A stretch of DNA of 10,320 nt, from positions 1-10,320 of the forward strand of contig DAOVNL010000015.1 in assembly GCA_030630245.1 (NCBI GenBank). Reading direction: 5' to 3'. A model generated the notes under the pieces. It did no database searches and was not told where the DNA came from. It saw nothing but the letters and a program-made list of their open reading frames with translations. The position numbers and the translations under genes were made by a program. Of the stretch, positions 1 through 5,932 are shown one piece after another (position 1 is the first letter of the stretch; each line of letters opens with the position of its first letter). The stretch is from Candidatus Omnitrophota bacterium. Lineage in GTDB: Bacteria > Omnitrophota > Gorgyraeia > B26-G9.

Positions 1-329
1 AGATATTTTTTCTTCTGCTCTTCACTGCCGAAAAGAATTATCGGTTCAGTACCTAATGCTGAGGCCGCGTAACTTACCGCAACTCCGCCGCAAGCACGTG
101 AAAGCTCCTCTGTTACAAGACATAATTCCAGAACCCCCGCGCCCATGCCGCCGTATTTTTCATCAATATAGACCCCAAAAAGATCAGCATCAGCAATCAT
201 TTTCATTATTACCCAAGGAAATTCTCCCTTTTCTTCAAGTTCTTTAACTATCGGTTTGAGCTTTTCCTGAGCGATTTTACGGGCCAAATCTCTGACCATT
301 ATCTGCTCTTCAGTAAGCAAATAATCCAT
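1..329 (-). CDS. Acyl-CoA dehydrogenase, N-terminal part (gene runs off the window)
   Basis: Only the first 109 codons are visible; the 3' end lies beyond base 1. The reading frame opens with MDYLLTEEQIMVRDLARKIA and continues through a helical stretch to FGVYIDEKYGGMGAG and then LVTEELSRACGGVAVSYA. This is the alpha-helical N-terminal domain of flavin acyl-CoA dehydrogenases: the LTEEQ opening, the YGG(M)G turn and the EELS/A helix. The family oxidises acyl-CoA to enoyl-CoA using FAD and passes electrons to electron-transfer flavoprotein. The catalytic base and the FAD-binding C-terminal domain are not in view, so substrate length and exact subfamily cannot be judged. The ATG at 329-327 follows an AAGGAG ribosome binding site about 9 bases upstream. 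The gene has its own promoter (465-493) and is separated from the fatty-acid operon by a terminator (519-558), so it is probably a separate transcription unit. Confidence 0.92.
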   Translation of the reverse strand, partial: MDYLLTEEQIMVRDLARKIAQEKLKPIVKELEEKGEFPWVIMKMIADADLFGVYIDEKYGGMGAGVLELCLVTEELSRACGGVAVSYAASALGTEPIILFGSEEQKKKY

Positions 330-365
330 AATTCCCTGCTCCTTTCTTCATTAATGTATCAATAA

Positions 366-395
366 GTTAAAATTTACAAAGTTAAAACTGACAAA
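366..395. repeat. Tandem pair of 15-base direct repeats in the acyl-CoA dehydrogenase leader
   Basis: GTTAAAATTTACAAA (366-380) is followed immediately by GTTAAAACTGACAAA (381-395), matching at 13 of 15 positions. The pair sits 37-66 bases upstream of the ATG, inside the predicted untranslated leader. It could be a regulator site or a simple slippage duplication; nothing in the sequence decides this. Confidence 0.55.
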
Positions 396-451
396 AAATG
401 TTTAATTTCAGAACTATTTATTTCTATTAGATATTGCCGCTCTAATGTTTT

Positions 452-463
452 AAAAGCGCTTTT
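452..463. promoter_or_regulatory. 12-base perfect palindrome on the predicted transcription start (candidate operator)
   Basis: AAAAGCGCTTTT is perfectly self-complementary. It lies just downstream of the -10 hexamer (465-470), so it covers the expected start of transcription near base 458. That is a classical place for a repressor to bind. The regulator is unknown and no known operator consensus is claimed. Confidence 0.45.
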
Positions 464-464
464 T

Positions 465-493
465 ATTATACCTAAAATCACTTATAGTGTCAA
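465..493 (-). promoter_or_regulatory. Perfect consensus sigma70-type promoter for the acyl-CoA dehydrogenase gene
   Basis: Read on the minus strand there is an exact TTGACA (493-488), a 17-base spacer (487-471) and an exact TATAAT (470-465). Both hexamers and the spacing match the housekeeping consensus with no mismatch. Transcription would begin near base 458 and give a leader of about 130 bases before the ATG at 329. The promoter sits directly downstream of the terminator that closes the fab operon, as expected for an independent unit. Confidence 0.85.
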
Positions 494-518
494 TCAGTTA
501 AGATGGTAAAATTAAGGT

Positions 519-558
519 AAAATTAATGGGCAACCTAAACATTAGTTGCCCTAATTTT
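519..558 (-). terminator. Hairpin terminator after fabF, symmetrical enough to work both ways
   Basis: GGGCAAC (528-534) pairs with GTTGCCC (545-551) across a 10-base loop. The stem is extended by AAAATTA (519-525) pairing with TAATTTT (552-558), with two unpaired bases (526-527). On the minus strand the G+C stem is followed by a T-rich run, as in factor-independent terminators. It lies about 30 bases past the fabF stop and would end the fabD-fabG-acpP-fabF transcript. The A/T arms on both sides mean it could also stop transcription from the other direction. Confidence 0.8.
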
Positions 559-571
559 GATTTCATGATTT

Positions 572-598
572 TTTGAATAAAACTATTGTTTATTCAAA
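572..598. repeat. AT-rich inverted repeat spanning the fabF stop codon
   Basis: TTTGAATAAA (572-581) and TTTATTCAAA (589-598) are perfect complements separated by a 7-base loop. The fabF stop codon (590-592) lies in one arm. In the fabF mRNA this could form a weak 10-pair stem, but no U-tract follows on that strand, so it does not look like the main terminator. Confidence 0.45.
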
Positions 599-1831
599 TT
601 TTTTCAAGGCTAATGTTACATTATGTCCGCCGAATCCAAGAGAATTGGACATTGCTGCATTTATCTGTTTTTTTCTTGCCGTATTAGGCACATAATCAAG
701 GTCGCAGTCAGGATCAGGAGTCGTATAGTTTATCGTCGGCGGAATTATGCCCTCTTTTATAGCTAATACCGTTGCCGCGCACTCGACTCCTCCGGCCGCG
801 CCCAGCATATGGCCTGTCATTGATTTAGTCGAACTAATCGCAAGTTTCCCGGCATGTTCACCAAATGTAGTCTTAATAGCCATGGTCTCTACTTTATCAT
901 TCATGGGAGTGGATGTCCCGTGCGCGTTAATATAGTCAATCTGATCAATATTAAGTCCCGCGTCTTTAAGCGCCCGGCTCATGCAGCGCACTCCTCCTGC
1001 CCCCTGCGGATCAGGAGCAGTCATATGATAAGCGTCTCCGCTCATCCCATAACCAACGATTTCCGCGTATATATACGCGCCTCGTTTTTTCGCGTGTTCC
1101 AACTCTTCAAGTAATACCACGCCTGAACCCTCGGACATAAGAAATCCGTCTCTGTCCTTATCAAAAGGACGCGATGCCGTTTGCGGATCGTCATTCCTTG
1201 TTGTCAAAGCTTTCAAGGCGCAAAAACCCCCGTGTCCTAAAGGGGTAATACAGCTCTCAGTCCCACCCGCAAACATAGCCACAGCATCTCCTCTTTGGAT
1301 AATCTTAAATGAATCCCCGATACAATGACCTCCGGTAGCACAGGCTGTAGTAACACATGAATTCGGCCCCTTTACTCCAAGACTTATGGAAACCTGTCCG
1401 GGAGCCATATTAACAATAAGCATGGGGATAAGAAATGGTGAGATCTTTTTCGGCCCGCGTTCCATAAAGCTCTTTTGCTGTTCCTCAACAACATGCAGGC
1501 CTCCGATACCGGTGCCGATAATAACACCGATCATATCTCTGTCCGCTTTATCAAGGTCTAATCCTGAATCCTCAAGAGCCATCTTGCTGGCGCTGACAGC
1601 AAATTGGACAAATTTGTCCATTCTCTTAAGTTCTTTGGGCTTAATAAATTTGGAAGGCTCAAAATTTTTTACTTCCGCATCAATCCGGGATGAGAAATCA
1701 GTTGCGTCAAAATAAGTTATATGACCCGCTCCGCTTTTCCCTTCACACAATGAATGCCAGAAATCTTCTTTATTATTGCCAATTGGTGTCACCACACCAA
1801 TGCCTGTAACAACAACTCTTTTTGTATCCAT
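590..1831 (-). CDS. fabF: Beta-ketoacyl-[acyl carrier protein] synthase II
   Basis: FabF (KAS II) condenses malonyl-ACP with a growing acyl-ACP, releasing CO2 and lengthening the chain by two carbons. The 413-residue protein is the usual length for the family and complete. It opens with [14 protein letters not shown]. The catalytic cysteine is Cys164 in TACATGG, the two active-site histidines are His304 (NAHGTSTP) and His341 ([10 protein letters not shown]), and the conserved lysine is Lys336 (STKSMTGH). The C-terminal [10 protein letters not shown] (395-404) carries the gating phenylalanine Phe400. These residues separate it from FabH, which has a Cys-His-Asn triad. It is the last gene of the fab operon, 68 bases after acpP. 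The ATG at 1831 lacks a well-placed Shine-Dalgarno sequence: the nearest AAGGA is about 22 bases upstream. The start is still preferred because it matches the family's N-terminus. Confidence 0.97.
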   Translation of the reverse strand: MDTKRVVVTGIGVVTPIGNNKEDFWHSLCEGKSGAGHITYFDATDFSSRIDAEVKNFEPSKFIKPKELKRMDKFVQFAVSASKMALEDSGLDLDKADRDMIGVIIGTGIGGLHVVEEQQKSFMERGPKKISPFLIPMLIVNMAPGQVSISLGVKGPNSCVTTACATGGHCIGDSFKIIQRGDAVAMFAGGTESCITPLGHGGFCALKALTTRNDDPQTASRPFDKDRDGFLMSEGSGVVLLEELEHAKKRGAYIYAEIVGYGMSGDAYHMTAPDPQGAGGVRCMSRALKDAGLNIDQIDYINAHGTSTPMNDKVETMAIKTTFGEHAGKLAISSTKSMTGHMLGAAGGVECAATVLAIKEGIIPPTINYTTPDPDCDLDYVPNTARKKQINAAMSNSLGFGGHNVTLALKKFE

Positions 1832-1899
1832 AATATTACAGCAATAAATTATATCCTTGGTTGAATTTCGTGATTAAATTAAGCTCAATACTCTATATC

Positions 1900-2142
1900 T
1901 CATTCCTTGCCTGATGTTTTCGAATCGATATATTTTATTGCTTCCCCAACGGTTGTCATTTTCTCGGCATCTTCATCCGGTATCTCAATACCAAACTCTT
2001 CTTCAAGCGCCATTACCAGCTCTACTGTATCCAAAGAATCAGCACCCAGATCATCAACAAAAGAAGCTGTCGAAGTAACTTCCTCTGCCTTAACACCTAA
2101 CTGATCAACTATTATTGCTTTTACCTTTTCATCTGCTGCCAT
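1900..2142 (-). CDS. acpP: Acyl carrier protein
   Basis: This small acidic protein of 80 residues carries the growing acyl chain on a phosphopantetheine arm in the cytoplasm. The attachment serine is Ser36 in the signature [11 protein letters not shown]. The rest follows the family pattern: [25 protein letters not shown] leads into the last helix. I start it at the ATG at 2142 ([10 protein letters not shown]), because a strong AAGGAGG lies about 7 bases upstream and this matches the normal ACP length. An in-frame ATG at 2190 would add 16 residues, overlap the end of fabG and has no such site. The gene lies between fabG and fabF, the standard place for the fatty-acid ACP rather than a polyketide one. 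Confidence 0.97.
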   Translation of the reverse strand: MAADEKVKAIIVDQLGVKAEEVTSTASFVDDLGADSLDTVELVMALEEEFGIEIPDEDAEKMTTVGEAIKYIDSKTSGKE

Positions 2143-2167
2143 TTTTTTCTTCCTCCTTTCAAGAGTG

Positions 2168-2908
2168 CTACATAACCATTCCGCCATCAATTTTAATAAC
2201 CTGGCCTGTTATGTAGCTTGCGTCATCACTGACTAAGAATAGTACTAAATTGCCTACGTCTTCAGGTTTGCCGAATCGCTTTAGAGGGATCTGCTTAAGC
2301 ATAGCCTCTTTCACCTCATCGGACAGGACATCTGTCATTTTTGTTTCAATAAAACCAGGAGCAATAGCATTTACATTGATATTTCTCGATGCAACCTCTT
2401 TAGCTGTACTTTTGGTCAGCCCTATGACCCCCGCCTTAGATGCCGCATAATTGGCCTGGCCGGCATTACCCATCACTCCAATAATTGAAGCCACATTAAC
2501 GATCCGGCCTGATCTTTGCTTAAGCATGGCCTTTACTGCCGCTTTGGTACAGTTAAATGTCCCTTTCAGGTTAACTGCTATTACTGAATCCCAATCTTCC
2601 TCCTTCATCCTAAGCAGCAAGCCGTCTCTGGTTATGCCCGCGTTATTGATTAGTATATCTATTTTTTTAAATTTGTCAATAATTTTGTTCGCCGCATCTT
2701 CACATTGCTTTAAATCACAGACATTTAAAGCAAGCGGCAGGCATTGCACCCCCAGGCTCTCTATTTCAGCTGCTGCTGTTTTAAGCTCCTCAGTATTAAC
2801 ATCACACAGTACACAATCAGCGCCTTCTTTGGCCAGAACCTTAGCAATCTCCTTGCCGATACCGCGTGCCCCGCCGGTTATTACTGCTGTTTTTCCCTCG
2901 AGTTTCAT
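2168..2908 (-). CDS. fabG: 3-oxoacyl-[acyl carrier protein] reductase
   Basis: FabG reduces the 3-ketoacyl-ACP made by FabF to 3-hydroxyacyl-ACP using NADPH. The 246-residue protein is a typical short-chain dehydrogenase. The nucleotide-binding [10 protein letters not shown] lies at 11-20 and the structural NNAG at 88-91. The catalytic residues are Asn113, Ser141 (VASIIGVMG), Tyr154 and Lys158 (NYAASKAG). The [10 protein letters not shown] stretch (184-193) and the C-terminal [14 protein letters not shown] are characteristic of FabG rather than of other dehydrogenases in the superfamily. The ATG at 2908 follows a GGGGGA ribosome binding site. Only one base separates it from the fabD stop codon, so the two genes are almost certainly translated from one message. 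It ends in TAG. Confidence 0.97.
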   Translation of the reverse strand: MKLEGKTAVITGGARGIGKEIAKVLAKEGADCVLCDVNTEELKTAAAEIESLGVQCLPLALNVCDLKQCEDAANKIIDKFKKIDILINNAGITRDGLLLRMKEEDWDSVIAVNLKGTFNCTKAAVKAMLKQRSGRIVNVASIIGVMGNAGQANYAASKAGVIGLTKSTAKEVASRNINVNAIAPGFIETKMTDVLSDEVKEAMLKQIPLKRFGKPEDVGNLVLFLVSDDASYITGQVIKIDGGMVM

Positions 2909-2909
2909 A

Positions 2910-3851
2910 CTATCCCCCTAATTCTTCTTTGAGTTTAGAGAAATCATCAGACTTTGCCAGGTTAACCACTTTAAGTCTCCGGTCAATACGCCCCAATAAT
3001 CCCCGCAGGACCTTCCCCGGCCCGAATTCAATATAATCGGTGATCCCCTGCTCCATTAAAGTCCCGATACTCTTTTGCCAGTAAGTGGTATGATTGACCT
3101 GTCTTGTAAGCAATTCCTTTATTCTAGCAACATCTGCTAAAAATTCCGCTGTTACATTCGGGATAAAGGGCACAGCAGGCTTAAATACCGGCATATCTTC
3201 TAAAACAAGCTTTAATTTATCCGCTGCCGGATTCATCAAGGAGCAATGAAAAGGCCCGATGACATCAAGAGGCATAACTCTTTTTGCTTGAGCCTGTTGC
3301 GCCATTTCATTAAACTTAGAAATATTTTCTTTTGTTCCTGAAACAACGATCTGTCCCGGACAGTTAAGGTTAGCGATCTCCGCCCCTGATTTCTTAGCCA
3401 AATCCTGCGCTTTTTCAATATCCAACCCCAGGATACAGGACATTGTCCCTGGATTTTCCCGTGATGCCTCATCCATAAAAGCGCCCCTTTTATGCACCAG
3501 CTTAAGCGCATCCTCAAAATTTAATGCCCCCGCGGCCACCAGCGCGCTGTATTCGCCCAGGCTTAACCCCGCGCAGGCGCAAGGCGCAATATTCAAATCA
3601 GCAAAATCGTTTTTCAATACTTCCCAGGCAGCAATACTATGGGTAAGTATTGCCGGCTGGCAAAACGCGCTTTCAGTCAGTTTCTCCATTGGCCCTTCAA
3701 AACAGAGCGCCTTTAAATTAAATCCCATGACCTGGTTTGCTTTTTCAAAAACATTATCCGCGCTTTTGAAGCGCTCACATAGCTCTTTAGCCATTCCGAC
3801 ATATTGCGCGCCCTGTCCGGGGAATATATAAGCTATTTTGCGTTTATTCAA
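2910..3851 (-). CDS. fabD: Malonyl-CoA:[acyl carrier protein] transacylase
   Basis: FabD moves the malonyl group from malonyl-CoA to ACP, supplying the extender unit for fatty-acid elongation. Numbered from the TTG at 3851 the protein has 313 residues, matching the usual length of about 310. It opens with [20 protein letters not shown]. The nucleophile is Ser97 in [10 protein letters not shown], the conserved arginine is Arg122, and the catalytic histidine is His202 in GPFHC. The open frame continues upstream to a GTG at 3917, adding 22 residues (MNSVPSVVNIFDNTLYGNKK...). That stretch is not family-like, and its first codons are translated CACAGAG repeat from the neighbouring element. None of the possible starts has a strong ribosome binding site, so TTG 3851 is a choice based on length and homology. 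fabG follows after one base. Confidence 0.93.
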   Translation of the reverse strand: MNKRKIAYIFPGQGAQYVGMAKELCERFKSADNVFEKANQVMGFNLKALCFEGPMEKLTESAFCQPAILTHSIAAWEVLKNDFADLNIAPCACAGLSLGEYSALVAAGALNFEDALKLVHKRGAFMDEASRENPGTMSCILGLDIEKAQDLAKKSGAEIANLNCPGQIVVSGTKENISKFNEMAQQAQAKRVMPLDVIGPFHCSLMNPAADKLKLVLEDMPVFKPAVPFIPNVTAEFLADVARIKELLTRQVNHTTYWQKSIGTLMEQGITDYIEFGPGKVLRGLLGRIDRRLKVVNLAKSDDFSKLKEELGG

Positions 3852-3894
3852 CTTATTTTTCTTATTTCCATATAAAGTATTGTCAAAAATATTT

Positions 3895-3921
3895 ACCACA
3901 GAGGGCACAGAGTTCACAGAG
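3895..3921. repeat. Inverted CACAGAG repeat arm next to fabD
   Basis: This is one end of the decayed element. It contains ACCACAG followed by variants of the GAGGRCACAGAG motif. Its complement, read on the minus strand, encodes NSVPSVV in frame with fabD, which creates the apparent GTG start at 3917. It pairs with the arm at 4127-4154 with four mismatches in 27. Confidence 0.8.
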
Positions 3922-3926
3922 AAAAA

Positions 3927-4154
3927 CTAAAGCATAAACTGTTCTATTCCGTTTTTCAATAATTTCACATTAAGAAAAATTGAATTTTAAGGTTTATACA
4001 TGATAGGTTTAGCTCTCCGGCAAGCATTGTTCATAAGATAAGTTAATTACAATAATCCCAGTCCCAATGTTTTATGAACCTCTGTCACGCAACTGATAAC
4101 TTTTTCCCTTAATTCATTGATCTTTACTCTGTGCTTTCTGTGTCCTCTGTGGTG
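3927..4154 (-). pseudogene. GxxExxY (PDDEXK_3-like) protein gene remnant, internally deleted and frameshifted
   Basis: Three pieces can be read on the minus strand. From 4154 to 4047 the frame gives HHRGHRKHRVK then INELREKVISCVTEVHKTLG and LGLL, followed by TAA. This is the typical GxxExxY start, which normally continues as GPGLLES(V)YE. From 4012 to 3968 a second piece reads LNLSCINLKIQFFLM, resembling the family's YLKLSGLKIGFLINF region. A frameshift then leads to NVKLLKNGIEQFML and a TAG (3971-3927), matching the usual NVKLLKNGIKRFVL ending. About 60 central residues of a roughly 125-residue family are absent, including the PD-(D/E)XK-like core. The family is annotated as a putative nuclease fold of unproven function. 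The product is surely non-functional. Confidence 0.75.
4127..4154. repeat. Inverted CACAGAG repeat arm next to plsX
   Basis: This is the other end of the decayed element. Read on the minus strand it is CACCACAGAGGACACAGA followed by AAGCACAGAG, and it is translated in the remnant gene as HHRGHRKHR, the usual leader of repeat-embedded GxxExxY frames. About 75 bases without recognisable content separate it from the plsX stop codon. Confidence 0.8.
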
Positions 4155-4229
4155 AATTCTTGGCGCACTTATGTTTTCAACCAATTTTTCATGAAACTTT
4201 TAACACTATCCTTTATAATATTATTCGTA

Positions 4230-5243
4230 CTATTTCTTTTCTTCTGCCAAGGCCTCGATTATATGCTGATTAACATTGTGCAGCAGCGATTCATGCGCAA
4301 CGCGTATAGCGTTTTTGATCGCGTTTGCCGAAGAACCTCCGTGAGCAATTATGCAAACCCCGTCGATCCCAAGCAAAGGCGCTCCGCCGTATTCAGAATA
4401 GTCAATTTCCTTTTTCAGTGCCCGGAATGCAGGCGCGCTCAAGAAAGAGCCTATTTTTGTAATGATATTTGAAGAAAGATTGCGCTTAAGCATCCCCTTG
4501 ATCGCGTCTGCCAGCCCCTCGGAAACCTTCAAAACTACATTCCCCAGGAACCCGTCACATACGATCACATCGCAATCGCCCGCATAAATATCCCTGCCTT
4601 CTACATTACCGACAAAGTTTATATGTTTGCTTTGTTCAAGAAGCTTGAATGTTTCTTTTACAAATTCAGGCCCCTTGGTCTCCTCTTCACCTATATTAAG
4701 CAGTCCTACTCTTGGTTTTTTCTTGTTTAAGACATGTTCACTGTAAATACTGCCCATAATGCCGTATTGCAGCAGGTGTTCAGGTTTAGCATCAATATTA
4801 GCTCCCATATCAATCATCTGCACAACATCTTTCAATGTGGGCAGCAGGACACTTATACCCGGGCGGTCAACTCCCGGCAAAACTTTTAAGAATAGACTTC
4901 CCGCGCAGACAACCGCTCCTGTATTACCGGCTGAGACAATAGCATCAGCCTTCCGCTCCTTAACCATTTTTACGGCCACATTTATCGATGAATCTTTTTT
5001 GCGCCTTACGCTCACAGCGGGAGTATCATCCATCTCTATGACCTCAGCAGCATTCACTACCGATATATTATCAGGAAAATTTCGATGCAAAGATGATAAC
5101 TTTTTCTCAATTACTTCCTGCCTGCCGACAAGGATTATCCGCGCGTCTATTTCCCTGGCAGCCAGTATCGCCCCTTTGATAATCACATCAGGAGCTTTAT
5201 CTCCTCCCATCGCATCAACAGCTATTTTCATATGCATTCTCAT
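4230..5243 (-). CDS. plsX: Phosphate acyltransferase (acyl-ACP:phosphate)
   Basis: PlsX converts long-chain acyl-ACP and phosphate into acyl-phosphate, the acyl donor used by PlsY for the first step of phospholipid synthesis; it acts peripherally at the membrane. The 337-residue protein shows the family landmarks in order: AVDAMGGDKAP (8-18), IVSAGNTGAV (102-111), GNVEGRDIY (212-220) and CDGFLGNVVLK (229-239). The glycine-rich end GGAPLLGID...HGGSSANAIKNAI follows. Its length is normal. ATG at 5243 and ATG at 5231 (MKIAVDAMGGD, the more family-like start) are both possible, and neither has a strong ribosome binding site. It follows rpmF by 29 bases, a widespread arrangement. The usual next gene, fabH, is absent; the decayed repeat element takes its place. 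Confidence 0.96.
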   Translation of the reverse strand: MRMHMKIAVDAMGGDKAPDVIIKGAILAAREIDARIILVGRQEVIEKKLSSLHRNFPDNISVVNAAEVIEMDDTPAVSVRRKKDSSINVAVKMVKERKADAIVSAGNTGAVVCAGSLFLKVLPGVDRPGISVLLPTLKDVVQMIDMGANIDAKPEHLLQYGIMGSIYSEHVLNKKKPRVGLLNIGEEETKGPEFVKETFKLLEQSKHINFVGNVEGRDIYAGDCDVIVCDGFLGNVVLKVSEGLADAIKGMLKRNLSSNIITKIGSFLSAPAFRALKKEIDYSEYGGAPLLGIDGVCIIAHGGSSANAIKNAIRVAHESLLHNVNQHIIEALAEEKK

Positions 5244-5272
5244 AATTTAAGGAACCTGAGATCAGCTCTTTT

Positions 5273-5467
5273 TTACTTTTTCTTTACTTTTTCTTTCTTC
5301 TGGACATACTTGGTTGTTTTGTACATCCCGCAATGCGGGCACACATGGTGCGGTAACTTTGGCTGATGACAGCTTGGACAAACAGACATTGCCGGATCAG
5401 ACAGTTTGGTATTAGCACGTTTTTTGTCTCGTCTTGTTTTCGAGTGCTTTCTTTTTGGATGAGCCAT
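5273..5467 (-). CDS. rpmF: 50S ribosomal protein L32, zinc-ribbon form
   Basis: L32 is a small basic protein of the large ribosomal subunit. The 64-residue sequence begins MAHPKRKHSKTRRDKKRAN, typical of the family. It has four zinc-binding cysteines, Cys30 and Cys33 (VCPSCHQ) and Cys43 and Cys46 (VCPHCGMY), so it is the zinc-dependent form. A lysine-rich tail follows. The ATG is preceded by a strong AAGGAGG site, as expected for a highly expressed gene. It lies 24 bases after yceD and just before plsX, the conserved yceD-rpmF-plsX order of many bacteria. Confidence 0.97.
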   Translation of the reverse strand: MAHPKRKHSKTRRDKKRANTKLSDPAMSVCPSCHQPKLPHHVCPHCGMYKTTKYVQKKEKVKKK

Positions 5468-5491
5468 TGTTTTTCCTCCTTAATTATAAAA

Positions 5492-5932
5492 CTAATCTAT
5501 TTTAATACCTTTACTAAAATCATGTTCATTGAAACAACTGCATTGCCCTTTATTCAGATTTTTACCGCATTTAGCGCATAACCCCCTGCAATCAGCCTTG
5601 CACAGCAGCTTTATCGGATAATCAAGTATTATTTCATCCCTGGCAATTTCAGTTATATCAACAACCTTACCCTCACTGAGAGGTTTTATTATATCGATTT
5701 CCTTTTTAACGCTGTAATACCCCCGCTCTAAGCAGCGGCTGCATGAAAACTCACCGCGGGCTTCAACACCTAAGTGTATAAGCACATTACCATAGCCGCG
5801 ATTAACAGCCGCTTTTATCTTAACCGGTTCATTGAACTCAAGGTCTTTCCGCTGCAGGTTAAGATCTTTCCCTGTGCTTGTTTCCTCAAGAAATAATCCA
5901 TCCTTGGGTATTTCATTGACATTTACCTTCAT
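5492..5932 (-). CDS. yceD: DUF177 / YceD-family protein (23S rRNA accumulation protein)
   Basis: Members of this family sit just before rpmF in most bacteria, and the E. coli member is needed for normal 23S rRNA accumulation; the mechanism is poorly known. The 146-residue protein has the expected two cysteine clusters. The first is FSCSRCLE (Cys64, Cys67). The second is the C-terminal LLCKADCRGLCAKCGKNLN (Cys111, 115, 119, 122), followed by QCSCF. The second cluster, with its CRGLC..CG pattern, is the clearest family mark and suggests metal binding. The ATG overlaps the ackA stop codon as ATGA, indicating translational coupling. Naming follows position and motif; the precise role here is inferred. 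Confidence 0.88.
   Translation of the reverse strand: MKVNVNEIPKDGLFLEETSTGKDLNLQRKDLEFNEPVKIKAAVNRGYGNVLIHLGVEARGEFSCSRCLERGYYSVKKEIDIIKPLSEGKVVDITEIARDEIILDYPIKLLCKADCRGLCAKCGKNLNKGQCSCFNEHDFSKGIKID

Larger units (their letters stand above)
3895..4154 (-). mobile_element. Decayed GxxExxY-type element bounded by CACAGAG inverted repeats
   Basis: This 260-base stretch fills most of the 378-base gap between plsX and fabD. It is bounded by imperfect inverted repeats: ACCACAGAGGGCACAGAG... reading inward from 3895, and CACCACAGAGGACACAGA... reading inward on the minus strand from 4154. They match at 23 of 27 positions. Between them are the two ends of a GxxExxY protein gene. Repeats of this CCACAGAGGACACAGAG type commonly flank GxxExxY genes in many environmental bacterial genomes (family knowledge). 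Here the central two-thirds of the gene is missing, so the element looks dead. I see no clear target-site duplication. Whether such elements move by a transposase supplied elsewhere is not known to me. Confidence 0.75.

Noticed and set aside
1900..2190. A longer acpP starting at 2190
   Set aside because: The extra 16 residues overlap fabG and lack a ribosome binding site, whereas the ATG at 2142 has a strong one and gives the normal ACP length.
3864..3886. TTGACA at 3886-3881 upstream of fabD as part of a new promoter made by the element
   Set aside because: At 15-18 bases downstream the sequence offers only AAGAAA-like hexamers, so no -10 element supports it.
3895..4154. CRISPR array, suggested by the repeated CACAGAG units
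   Set aside because: There are only two inverted arms, no regular spacers and no cas genes; the content reads as a GxxExxY remnant.
4155..4229. Possible fragment of a fabH start (MKNWLKT then stop) between plsX and the element
   Set aside because: Seven residues are too few to identify, and nothing further matches the FabH N-terminus.
4131..4472. A plus-strand open frame across the element and the end of plsX
   Set aside because: It runs antisense through plsX and through the repeat arm; its translation has no recognisable domain.
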